Program-made: the position numbers and the translations under genes
Part shown: piece after piece, positions 8,687 through 16,104 of the stretch
Layout: each line of letters starts with the position of its first letter
How positions within the stretch are numbered: position 1 is the stretch's first letter
Notes under the pieces: model-generated
Databases searched by the model: none
What the model was told of the DNA's origin: nothing
The model's input: only the letters and a program-made list of their open reading frames with translations
NCBI GenBank assembly: GCA_003427395.1
Contig: BFEA01000608.1
Coordinates: 372,819 to 393,310 of the forward strand
Length of the DNA stretch: 20,492 bases
Direction of reading: 5' to 3'
DNA from: Chara braunii
Lineage: Eukaryota; Streptophyta; Charophyceae; Charales; Characeae

Positions 8687-9835
8687 AGCCCTCCCGTTTC
8701 GCACCGGGACGACCGCTTCGCGCTTCTCGGCCTGCGCCTTTCCGCGGCCCGCCCCGCCCGCGTCGACCTGCTCGGCCCCCCCCCTCATGGGTCATGGACC
8801 CATTACGTACTTTCCCAACACTTATAGGGGGCTCACGTGGGACGCTCACCCGAGACCCTCTATTTCCTTTAGGGTATTAGAGATTAGAGATACGAATGCA
8901 ACTCAACCAGAAGAGTAGCATACTGTTTTGATAATAGCTGTAGGCGTTTGAACTTCGAATTTTGAAATACGTCGCACACAACTTCGCCTTGGACCTGTGG
9001 GTGATTTGAAAAAAAAAAAAAAAAAAAAAAAAAAAAGGAGGATGGATGACGAGTTCTTTTTTAGCAAGGCTGGGGTTGTGTACTGGCGGTTTAACAGGAG
9101 CCCTGTGCTCCCGTTTCGGCGGTGCTCTCGAACGAACGCCACATTCTGACAGCTCCTGAATTGAGTCTGACGAATTGAATCAGGAAGCTGATGTGGCGAC
9201 GCTGCACTCCCAAAATGGCCATCTTTTTTTGGCCATCTTCGGAGTGACGTGTCGAGGCCCCAAATAAGGCTGAAACCAGACATACAGTACTGTCGGGGGC
9301 AACCAAAAAAATTGTGAGGATTTGCAATTAGCCCGTATAATTTGTGACAATTTGTGCTTAGCTCCGATAGTGCGACGGGCGGTTTGTACAAGGTGCGGGA
9401 ATGGATTCACCGCCGCGGTATGGCTAACCGGCAAGCCGCCTTGATGCAGGCGAGTTGCAGCCTGCAGTCCAAACTGAGACCGGGTTTTTGAGGTTAGCTC
9501 GCCTTCGCAGGGTTGCAAATCTTTGTCCTGGCCATTGTAGCACGTGTGTCGCCCGGGATGGAAGCGCTACCCCTGTAATTTCTGGTATTTGCGACGAGCC
9601 CTTTTCAGGCCTGCAACTTTGTGCCAGGCTCCTGTGCGACAGGTGTGCAATTTGTGCTGTGCCCCTGGGCCTGACTTCTTGCACCCGTTTACGCTTTCTT
9701 TGACAAGCAGCAGTGGGGCATAAGACGAATTTGAGCGGGCAGATTCAGGGATACACACAGAATATTTGAAGCCCATGAATCTCATAAAAAACACACTCCA
9801 CAAGTACAAAAAGTACAAGGGCAACATGCGATTCA
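8687..9835. other. Intergenic region, one long poly(A) run
   Basis: No supported gene. A run of 28 A's (9009-9036) follows GTGGGTGATTTG, but I find no clear flanking duplication. Between 9390 and 9690 there are scattered related words (GTTGCAAATCTTTGTCC, CTGCAACTTTGTGCCAGG, GTGCAATTTGTGCTGTGCC) that suggest an old internally repeated element. Open frames on both strands have no recognisable domain. Confidence 0.4.
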
Positions 9836-9876
9836 TCGTGGATCATAGTCGCGAAGCTCAAATTTTCCGCGCTCAC

Positions 9877-10057
9877 ATTGTGCACGCCTTGTCGTTGAAT
9901 GGTGGTACCACATTGAAAGGCACAACACACATACAAAAAAATACAGGGGCGGAATGGAAATCACCGGAGATAATCGGAGCAAAAGCTGCAAAACACAAAA
10001 TTTCCCAGAAGTGAATGCGCTCAAATCGTGCATGCCTTGTAGTTGAGTGGTGGTAAA
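9877..10057. repeat. Diverged direct repeat about 139 bp apart
   Basis: GCTCACATTGTGCACGCCTTG TCGTTGAATGGTGGTA at 9880 resembles GCTCAAATCGTGCATGCCTTG TAGTTGAGTGGTGGTA at 10019. The second copy forms the left arm of the hairpin at 10031-10086. Confidence 0.55.
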
Positions 10058-10086
10058 TACTAAATACTATTCAACTACAAGGCATG
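10031..10086. repeat. Perfect 16-bp inverted repeat (hairpin)
   Basis: CATGCCTTGTAGTTGA (10031-10046) and TCAACTACAAGGCATG (10071-10086) are exact reverse complements around a 24-base loop (GTGGTGGTAAATACTAAATACTAT in two parts). It ends 9 bp before the TIR element at 10096. Confidence 0.75.
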
Positions 10087-10182
10087 GACACTTTCGGCCT
10101 CGCTCCACTACTCTCGACATGTGCAAAACGAGAGTGAATCTTCTGCTAGAACATGGAAAAATACTTGCTTTTAAACGCAAAG

Positions 10183-10258
10183 AAGGCCAAGATCAACTCG
10201 CTAGCAATCGAACCTATGACCTACGACCAAAGACGTGGACCACTTAACCGTGCCCAAT
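10183..10258 (-). repeat. tRNA-like (SINE-like) segment, copy 1
   Basis: On the minus strand, CGGTTAAGTGG (10250-10240) matches the Pol III box A consensus at 10 of 11 positions, and GGTTCGATTGC (10214-10204) matches box B except near its 3' end. The spacing of 25 bases is shorter than in a normal tRNA, and the T-stem does not pair, so this is a tRNA-derived relic and not a tRNA gene. Confidence 0.4.
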
Positions 10259-10327
10259 AGGTAAAGCGAGCCGGGATGAATGTGACGTCCCGTGCGGAGC
10301 ATTTCACCCCACCCCAGCATGGATCAA

Positions 10328-10515
10328 CCATGCCCCGGTGTACCCAGACTCGACTCAGCCATGCCCCGGTGTACCCAGACTCCACTCAACCATGCCCCGG
10401 TGTACCCAGACTCGACTCGACCATGCCCCGGTGTACCCAGACTCGACTCGACCATGCCCCGGTGTACCCAGACTCGACTCAACCATGCCCCGGTGTACCC
10501 AGACTCGACTCGACC
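10328..10515. repeat. 31-bp minisatellite, six copies
   Basis: The core ATGCCCCGGTGTACCCAGAC begins at 10330, 10361, 10392, 10423, 10454 and 10485, exactly 31 bp apart. It is joined by TCGACTC(A/G)(A/G)CC, with a few substitutions (TCCACTC in one unit). Because 31 is not a multiple of three, the same repeat is read in all three frames and yields long open frames (PGVPRLDS, MPRCTQTRL, HAPVYPDST) on both strands. These are not proteins. Confidence 0.95.
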
Positions 10516-10629
10516 CGAATGCACGTGAGGGACACAAGTCACAGCACCATCCAGACTTCAACCAAGCACTACCGCAAGGGCGTCCGACAGGTTCATAAGT
10601 GCGTGTTTTTTTTTTTATATTATACACAA

Positions 10630-10702
10630 GAAGTCCAAGGTCAACTCACCGGGAATCGAACCTATGGCTTACCACCAATGACGTGGACCGCCGATAGGTA
10701 AC
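10630..10702 (-). repeat. tRNA-like (SINE-like) segment, copy 2
   Basis: The minus strand carries a perfect box B (GGTTCGATTCC, 10662-10652) in a context shared with copy 1 (CCACGTC..TGGT.GTA..., GAGTTGA.CTTGG). Box A is degenerate here. An AT-rich patch and a run of T's on the plus strand (10606-10617) follow, as A's on the minus strand, which would suit a retroposon tail. Confidence 0.4.
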
Positions 10703-10752
10703 GTGACTTTTGTCGTTTGTGCATGTCGACTCGCGAGTAGTGGAGCGAGGCC

Positions 10753-11222
10753 GTTTGTGCGGTACTCCTAAGCTTTGTGTATATTTTGTCTGACACCCAC
10801 TGCCCAGCAAATTTTGTTATCTTAGGGTGTGCATGACACAGATTCAAATGAAAACCCACGATATGCCACTAAGGCTTCGGAAGGTTTTCGCATGCCCTGG
10901 GCAGGCAGGGCCCACCCAAGCTTGTCCCACCGGGTCCTGTAGCCAGTTAGGAAGGACCACGGGCAAAAAAATGTGTGTCGCACGTGGCATGGTGAAAAGT
11001 TCGCCACTGCGACGCTCGGGTCTGCCGCAAATTTGCAGGTGAGACAGGGGCATGGATGGGACTTGCGGATCTGATGTGGGTGTGCGACAAAATATGACAA
11101 CTCCAAGAAGTATCATGCAACTTTCCCTTTATTTTTTCCCTTGGCGAAAACAAGGCTCCGGAGTCGACATGATTGGGGATGAAAGTCGTTTCGTAATGGA
11201 TGACCCTCAAAACCATAATCTG
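10753..11222. other. Intergenic region without an assignable feature
   Basis: Mixed-complexity sequence with GC-rich words and short inverted pieces (GGGCAGGCAGGGCCC near 10900). Open frames of up to about 90 codons occur on both strands, but none shows a domain or codon pattern I recognise. Confidence 0.3.
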
Positions 11223-11419
11223 TTAAACCACCAGTACTTGGCCAAGCTATCGATGCCTAGCCTGGAAATGTCCTGCACTCCAAGTTTCGCCGAACCGCCA
11301 GTGTCACCGTTTTGTTTTTTTTTGTTTTTGTTTTGTTATGGCTGGCACCTCTGGTCCGGTACCCCGACGCGCGACCTAAGGCCTGCGGCCGATAGCTGGG
11401 CCAAGTACTGGTGGTTTAA
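11223..11419. mobile_element. TTAA-flanked MITE, 189 bp
   Basis: Terminal inverted repeats ACCACCAGTACTTGGCC(A/C)AGCTATCG lie at 11227 (plus) and, on the minus strand, from 11415. They are about 28 bp long with one mismatch. TTAA sits directly outside both ends (11223-11226 and 11416-11419), which fits a TTAA target duplication as made by piggyBac-type transposases. It contains a T-rich stretch (about 11312-11338) and no coding frame. Confidence 0.65.
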
Positions 11420-11562
11420 GACACGACGTAAATCAGGATGGTTGGAAACGTACGCACCAAACTGTGAACCGCGCACGGCGCAGGAGCGCAGCAGGGCAGG
11501 AGAGGTGGCATTTTTCTCACTCCTCCCGCCTCCACCACCATCGATCGACCGCTGTCAACTCT

Positions 11563-11693
11563 GGGCCTCGCCTCGCCACACCACTCTCGAAATGTGAAAA
11601 AAAGACAAAAAATGTGGCTGGTGCATCTGGCCACGTTCGAGTGGGAAGTTCATTCCCATTTTGCAAAATTTGAGAGTGGTGTGGCGATGGCCT
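11563..11693. mobile_element. GGCCTC-TIR foldback element, 131 bp
   Basis: The left end GGGCCTCGCCTCGCCACACC then ACTCTCGAAATGTG pairs with the right end, read on the minus strand as AGGCCATCGCCACACCACTC then TCAAATTTTGCAAAA. The ends are of the same type as the 10096-10752 element. It lies just before a second, similar unit. Confidence 0.55.
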
Positions 11694-11706
11694 GAACCCT
11701 ACCTTT

Positions 11707-11827
11707 GGGCCTCACTGCACTGCTCCGTACATGCACAAAAGAGAAAAACTACGGCGGTGTATACTTCCATTTTCTAGCGGAAGATTCATTCACATTTTGC
11801 GCAGTCCGTGAGTGGTGAAGCGAGGGC
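11707..11827. mobile_element. GGCCTC-TIR foldback element, 121 bp
   Basis: The left end GGGCCTCACTGCACTGCTCC then GTACATGCACAAAAG pairs with the right end read on the minus strand as GCCCTCGCTTCACCACTCAC then GGACTGCGCAAAA. Inside, the minus strand carries GAATCTTCCGCTAGAAAATG, the subterminal word also found at 8647 and 10136. Tri-T sequence flanks both ends. Confidence 0.55.
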
Positions 11828-12588
11828 TTTTGTCCGTTCTTCGCTGTTCTTCTCCCGCCGGTCAGTCAAACCGTCCCTTCCGTGTCACTTGGACCCCTCC
11901 CGCCTCAAAACACCCCCCCCCAAAAAAGCGCCCACCTAAAAACCGAAGGCCGGCCAACCTCAAAAAGGAAATGCCGGGCGACGCCTGTCGCCACCAATGA
12001 ACGACCTATGCCACGTATTGTTGGTCACCCGCGCTCCAACCTCTGCGCCGACCGTTTGGCCTACCGGTCTGGGCCCTGCCCCCGACCGCGCACCTTGTCG
12101 ACGCCCCAGAAACCCCATTACAGGTCGCCGACATTTCCTCAAAAAGAAAGCCCCGCTACACGACAAAGTGCAACGAGGTAAGACACAGCCTTTGGCTGCG
12201 AACATAAACAGGTGGAAAATAGTACAGGCGATCAATTGCATTCCCTGAAATATTCGCTTGTCACAAGATCCTCCTGGTATCTTTTTCGAGGGTGAGGTCC
12301 GGTTGACCGTTATTTTTCTGAGTATTCTTGCACTAGGCCCTTGAAATATCCGAATCGCAAGTTCAGCGGCCAGATCGAGGCCACCTTTCAGAAGGACTTG
12401 ATGTGGCCGCTGATTTTGCAATTCTGTGATTATAAGAGCCCAGTGCAAGTACGCCATCATTGTGATACCGAGGATTCCATGGCGACTAATCCGTCTACAA
12501 AAAAGACTAGAAAGTCAGAAACGCATAACCTGTAGTGCCCTATTTGTTCAAGTGCACATTTCTGATCAAGAGCTTATTAAGTTATTAT
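11828..12588. other. Intergenic region without an assignable feature
   Basis: The first half is C-rich (a run of nine C's near 11913). The second half has a plus-strand frame (12341-12535) and a long minus-strand frame (11960-12460), neither with a recognisable domain. I make no gene call. Confidence 0.3.
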
Positions 12589-12619
12589 AGATATACTTGA
12601 TAACAGGGGTGTTTCACTC

Positions 12620-12650
<31 letters not shown>

Positions 12651-12659
12651 TATACTTGA
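12589..12659 (+). mobile_element. Tiny poly(A) retro-insertion with 12-bp target duplication
   Basis: AGATATACTTGA occurs exactly at 12589-12600 and again at 12648-12659. Between the copies are only TAACAGGGGTGTTTCACTC and about 28 A's. A perfect target duplication plus a 3' poly(A) is the signature of LINE-type target-primed reverse transcription of a severely 5'-truncated transcript. The 19-base body is too short to identify the parent RNA. Confidence 0.8.
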
Positions 12660-13187
12660 GGATAGTCATTCTGTGCATCATAGTTGAACCAGCTTGAATG
12701 ATTTCCACAGGCATTTTTGGGCTGGTTCTCTTCGAACCGCCAGTGCGTTTCCGAGCCATTTTTCTCCAATGTGGTGTGCATGCGACCGCAAGTTTAGCGG
12801 GTCGGCCTACCAGAGCAAAATGGATGGCGGCACCAGCCAAAAGAAGGCCTGTTCTGGTTTGTTTGTTTTTGGCACACAAGGCATTTTCAGCAACGGAAGG
12901 GTCTGGCACCAGGTTCAAGGTGAAGAGGTTCCCCCCTCCCACCATTCCAGGGTATTCTTACTGACAAGAATTTCCCTCAAGTCTGCTTGCTTGATGTATT
13001 TCTGCATATGGGACGCTGGACCCGTTTTCCAGCAGGTGACGCTCCCCACCAATAGATGGAGCCTCTCCCCGGGTGCTAGTGGTGTCTGCTCTTATCAGCA
13101 TCACTAACACTGGCAGGGGCGTGTTTTTGTAAAATAAAAAAATAATAATAATAATAAAAAAAAGGAGGGGGATTGGGACAGGCGATG
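12660..13187. other. Intergenic region upstream of U1-like sequence
   Basis: No supported gene. A frame at 12694-13107 includes CDRKFSG, vaguely like zinc-finger transposase N-termini, but the spacing of Cys and His does not fit. An AT-rich stretch of ATA/ATAA repeats (13131-13163) ends about 25 bp before the U1-like sequence and could serve as a TATA-type element, although no plant snRNA upstream element is evident. Confidence 0.3.
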
Positions 13188-13252
13188 ATACTTACCTGGC
13201 CGGGGCGTATCTGTGATCAAGAAGGCGGACAGCCTAGGTTGCAGGGTCTCCC
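13188..13252 (+). ncRNA. U1 snRNA-like 5' domain, probably partial or pseudogene
   Basis: The segment begins ATACTTACCTGGCCGGGG, matching the U1 snRNA 5' end that pairs with 5' splice sites. The stem-loop I loop GATCAAGAAGG follows at 13215-13225. In U1 this loop starts at nucleotide 28, the same spacing as here, and it is the U1-70K binding site (GAUCANGAAG). CTGT before the loop pairs with ACAG after it, and GCCTAGGTT at 13232-13240 is as I remember it from plant U1. Beyond about nucleotide 65 the match is lost: no AUUGCAC loop (U1A site) and no AAUUUGUGG-type Sm site were found. It is therefore probably a 5' fragment or decayed copy. The alternative is an antisense splice donor (CCAG|GTAAGT on the minus strand), but that would not explain the loop and spacing. 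Confidence 0.55.
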
Positions 13253-13680
13253 GGCTGTCGATCAGGGCTTTGCGCTGGCGACGCGACAGGCTCGCGCCGG
13301 CATGTGCGCTAACATCCGCAAACGTACCGCGTGGAAGGGAGGAGGAGAGGATGTGCGTGGCGAAAAGGGAAGAAAGGGAGGAAGAAAGGGGAGGTGGCAT
13401 CCCCTTGGTGGGTCCATAGCCAAAAGGACGCGCACGATCAAACGAGGAAGGGCGATGGAAGGCGGGGAGTAAGGGGAGGAGCGTTTCCTTGGAAACTCTA
13501 CGGTCAGAGAATAAGTGCGGTTTATGACAGCGGGGGTTCCGTTTTCAGCACGACGACCCGCAAAAGATCAGTGAGCGGGATGACCACTTCATCACGGCGG
13601 AAGCTGACAACAACTTTTTTGTGACAAGCAACGTGTAAGGGAGCCGGCTCCCCTTGGGGCCCCGTGTCAGGGGACTGTTC
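13253..13680. other. Intergenic region with a weak candidate exon
   Basis: The first part holds a perfect 6-bp stem, CTGTCG...CGACAG (about 13254-13290), and GGA-rich sequence. At 13549 a plausible 3' splice site (GGTTCCGTTTTCAG) opens a frame reading HDDPQKISERDDHFITAEAD and NNFFVTSNV, with a stop at 13636-13638. It reads like real protein but is only 29 codons and has no identified upstream exon. Confidence 0.25.
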
Positions 13681-13870
13681 ACGGTGGGGGAGTACGGCCA
13701 CTACCTACATGTGCATGATAATTGCGACGGACATCACGATTTCACGAATTCAGCCTTCAAACTTCAATCAAGAAAGACGGTGGGGGAGTACGGCTACTTA
13801 TTGTGCAGGATAGTTGCGACGAACATCACGGATTCACAACTTCAGTCTTCAAACATCAATCAAGAAAGAC
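13681..13870. repeat. Tandem duplication of about 96 bp
   Basis: ACGGTGGGGGAGTACGGC begins at 13681 and 13777. The two units share ATTGCGACGGACATCACG/GTTGCGACGAACATCACG and CTTCAAACTTCAATCAAGAA/CTTCAAACATCAATCAAGAA. Small indels change the reading frame, so conservation is of DNA and not protein. Confidence 0.8.
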
Positions 13871-13980
13871 CCGAACCAAGGTGCATCATCTTGACAAAAG
13901 TGGGTGCAATTTCTTCCCCCATCACACCATCCCCCATCCCCCTTGTTCTCTTATGCTCGCCTAACCCCTACCTCCTCCCN

Positions 13981-14154
13981 TTGAGTGTGTGTGTGGGCCC
14001 GCAAGGGCACTTGCTCGTTCATTGGGCCCTCAGGGCCGGTACTTACCTGTGGCCGTGACATTGAAGGATTGCAGCAGGAAAAACACTCAAGTAGCGGGTA
14101 GGCCGGTACCGCACCCTGAAGAGGTAGATGTGCGGGTACTGGAGGCCGAGCAGA
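13981..14154 (+). other. Misplaced 174-bp duplicate of 17192-17365 (assembly artefact)
   Basis: Starts right after the N at 13980 and ends exactly where a library adapter begins (14155). It matches 17192-17365 over the same 174 bases with only three visible differences. This is what one end of a mate-pair fragment looks like when its read is built into the assembly. Confidence 0.8.
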
Positions 14155-14184
14155 TATACACATCTAGATGTGTATAAGAGACAG
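14155..14184. other. Nextera/Tn5 mosaic-end junction (artefact)
   Basis: TATACACATCT (14155-14165) is followed by AGATGTGTATAAGAGACAG (14166-14184). The second is the 19-bp Tn5 mosaic end used in tagmentation libraries; the first is the truncated inverted copy. It marks a mate-pair circularisation point and is not native DNA. Confidence 0.95.
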
Positions 14185-14389
14185 AAGGTATCTCCCGCTT
14201 AATTTTGAAGTCATGCTGTTTAGCCAAAACAAAATAAAAAATCCTCAAAGTTGATAGTGTCAAAACTTGTTTGCCCACTCACAATTTTTTTTTTTCTTCT
14301 TTTAACTTTTTGTTTTTCCGCTCTTTGACTGCACCATGCCAAGCACAATTGAATGTTTTTTTTTTTTTTTTTTAACTTGAAAGTTAAAA

Positions 14390-14491
14390 GACAATTGACT
14401 GTTTCTGGCAAGACAACTATCCTGTCTCTTATACACATCTAGATGTGTATAAGAGACAGGACAATTGACTGTTTCTGGCAAGACAACTATC
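14390..14491. other. Complete mosaic-end junction inside a false direct repeat
   Basis: CTGTCTCTTATACACATCT (14422-14440) and AGATGTGTATAAGAGACAG (14441-14459) form the full 38-bp palindromic junction. On both sides lies the same 32-base word, GACAATTGACTGTTTCTGGC followed by AAGACAACTATC (14390-14421 and 14460-14491). The palindrome probably let two contig ends overlap falsely. Confidence 0.93.
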
Positions 14492-14728
14492 CATTCATTG
14501 CCAGGCACAATATCTATTGCAGATATTCTGTGGACTTGAAGCAAGAGACATGATGTACCGAATAGCAACAGTCTAGGAGAAACAAAGCTTGGGGAAAATA
14601 CTCTTTCTAGAGTCCGCAATATGAAGAGGAAGAGGAGGTAAAAGAGTGACCTGAAAAAAAGAATAAAAAAAGGACTAGTCCCTCTTTACTCTGCCCACTG
14701 TCACCTGTAAAATGCGTGCTAAGGCGCT
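14492..14728. other. Intergenic region, nothing assignable
   Basis: AT-rich, ordinary-complexity sequence between the artefact junction and the long hairpin. No frame or motif is recognised. Confidence 0.3.
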
Positions 14729-14894
14729 GGGGCCAAGTCCCAGTAGCAGCGTTGAGTTTCCTCAACGCCTGAATCTGGTCGTGTTTGTGGCGATATGCAG
14801 TTGAGAAAACTCAATGCCATTTCTGCACATCTCCACAAACACGACCAGATTCAGGTGTTGAGGAAACTCAACGCTGTTGGTGGGACTTGGCCCC
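14729..14894. repeat. Long near-perfect hairpin, 62-bp arms
   Basis: The left arm (14729-14790) starts GGGGCCAAGTCCCA and ends GGTCGTGTTTGTGG. The right arm (14833-14894) starts CCACAAACACGACC and ends TGGGACTTGGCCCC. Only a handful of mismatches separate the arms, and pairing continues partly into the loop (GATATGCAG with CTGCACATC). Each arm also has its own small hairpin, GTTGAGTTTCCTCAAC and GTTGAGGAAACTCAAC. A foldback/MITE element is the simplest reading; a microRNA or siRNA precursor is possible if transcribed. Confidence 0.8.
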
Positions 14895-15728
14895 TGGGCC
14901 TGTGGCTAATAGACTTTAAGGGATAGCCCACTGATTTCATCCACCCTCATCACATAGGCTATGGCCCTTGCCACACCACTCCAAACGCCAACATTTTGAA
15001 TATACCCGAACATCGTTTAGTACGACGTTTACAGAATTTACTTATATACCAGGGATGACGGAACCGATTTCCGGCATATACTGGAATGGTTGGTTTTGTG
15101 TGTGTGTGTGTGTNTATACTGGAATGGTTGGTTTTGTGTGTGTGTGTGTGTGGGGGGAGGGAGGGGGGGGGGGGGGGGGGGGGGGAGAAAAAAGAAAAGA
15201 AAAGAAAAAAAAAGGAACAGGTATAAACTATGTAAGCTTGCGATAAATTACAATCAGGGGTGCACTGGGAAGTATGGTTATGCGGTAGGGAGTGAGAAGG
15301 TCTCGGATGGAGAAAAAAACAATCCAGATGGATTGAAAAACAAACCAGATGGCTGACTACTGAAAGGCGACTGTCATATATCTAGAATCCAACCTCTCCA
15401 ACAACCTGGGCTTTTTTTTTTCATAAAATAAATTGAAAAAAAAACAACAACAGGTAATCCACTCACACATAATGTGCGTAGCAACAACAACAACCACCAA
15501 AAAAAAAAAAAAAAAAAAAAAAAGTGCATGGATTTTGGAACCCTCGTGCAAGCATTGGGAAATTCAAAACTGTGCACAATTAGCATATATAGCAGTGGGT
15601 GCTTCTTCTCTCCCTCTATACATTGAGAATGTTGGCGTCTCGCAAGTGGTGCAGCGCGGCGGTCTCGCACGTGGTGCAGTGTGGCGGTATAAGCAACAGC
15701 AAGGCAAGCACGATAGCATCGTCTTATC
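14895..15728. other. Intergenic region with homopolymers and simple repeats
   Basis: No supported gene. It includes a TG/G-rich block (15097-15185), a G-run then A-rich patch, CAACAACCTGGGCTT with T9 (15400-15421), and a run of 25 A's near 15500-15523. Open frames here encode poly-Lys or poly-Phe and come from the homopolymers. Confidence 0.45.
15077..15151. other. Unresolved overlap around an N (artefactual duplication)
   Basis: TATACTGGAATGGTTGG followed by TTTTG and (TG)n occurs at 15077-15113, then an N at 15114, then the same word again from 15115. Two contig ends that should have been merged were probably joined end to end. Confidence 0.75.
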
Positions 15729-15847
15729 GACTAACCTTCTTCCCCTGAATAGGACGTACTGTGATTACCACTCTGTATCTGAACTGACACTTGGTCCAAA
15801 TGCAGGCATAGTGACCATACATTTGTTTTCGGGGGAAGGGGGTAGTC
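15729..15847. mobile_element. MITE, family copy 1 (diverged)
   Basis: The left end GACTAACCTTCTTCCCCTGA and the minus-strand reading of the right end (GACTACCCCCTTCCCCCGAA) are inverted repeats. The inner right half (CTTGGTCCAAATGCAGGCAT) matches copy 3 (GTTGGGCCAAATACAGGTAT). It is the oldest of three copies in this cluster. Confidence 0.6.
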
Positions 15848-15991
15848 AATTGAGCGCTAGGGAGCTCTGAAAAAGGTCAGGCCAAAAGGCCACCAGTATT
15901 TGCAATTCTACTGTTTTCTACACCACCAAGCGATGCTTTATTTTTATTTTATTTTTTATTTATTTATTTTTTCCGGACACCTGTGGGCAGG

Positions 15992-16104
15992 CTACTGTCT
16001 TCACCCGAATAGAACGCCCGGTCATTATCGCTGCATCTGCACCGAAAGTTGTGCCAAATAGAGTTATATAATGACCGGGCGTTCCATTCGGGTGAAGACG
16101 GTAG
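15992..16104. mobile_element. MITE, family copy 2 (best preserved)
   Basis: The left end CTACTGTCTTCACCCGAATA then GAACGCCCGGTCATTAT is matched on the minus strand from 16104 by CTACCGTCTTCACCCGAATG then GAACGCCCGGTCATTAT. These terminal inverted repeats are about 37 bp with two mismatches around a core of about 40 bp. No coding capacity. Confidence 0.85.

Larger units (their letters stand above)
10096..10752. mobile_element. Non-autonomous TIR element, 657 bp
   Basis: The left end GGCCTCGCTCCACTACTC then TCGACATGTGCAAAACGA (10096-10132) is matched on the minus strand from 10752 by GGCCTCGCTCCACTACTC, an extra GCGAG, then TCGACATGCACAAACGA. The outer base pairs (C before GGCC, G after) and a flanking TTT on both sides could be extra palindrome plus a 3-bp target duplication. 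Inside are two direct copies of a tRNA-like block (near 10183-10257 and 10630-10700) and a 31-bp minisatellite. No transposase is present, so mobilisation would depend on an autonomous relative elsewhere. Confidence 0.65.

Noticed and set aside
10328-10515. CRISPR-like reading of the 31-bp repeats
   Set aside because: There are no unique spacers between units; the repeat is head-to-tail, and the host is eukaryotic.
10276-10701. 141-codon frame with repeated HAPVYPDST/PGVPRLDS
   Set aside because: Produced by a 31-bp minisatellite; the period is not a multiple of three, so all frames look open. No single frame is favoured.
10183-10702. Functional tRNA genes
   Set aside because: Box B is good, but the T-stem and acceptor stem do not pair and box spacing is short, so only a tRNA-derived relic is supported.
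12694-13107. Possible BED zinc-finger transposase start (CDRKFSG)
   Set aside because: The expected Cys-x2-Cys and His spacing is not present, and the frame shows no further transposase signature.
14037-14060. Second U1-like start (GTACTTACCTGTGG), also at 17247
   Set aside because: Only the ten bases complementary to a splice donor match. The loop GATCANGAAG and the spacing are absent, so an antisense splice donor is the simpler reading.
14155-14459. Real Tn5 or other transposon insertion at the mosaic ends
   Set aside because: There is no transposon body or 9-bp duplication, and the ends meet head-on as in Nextera mate-pair junctions.
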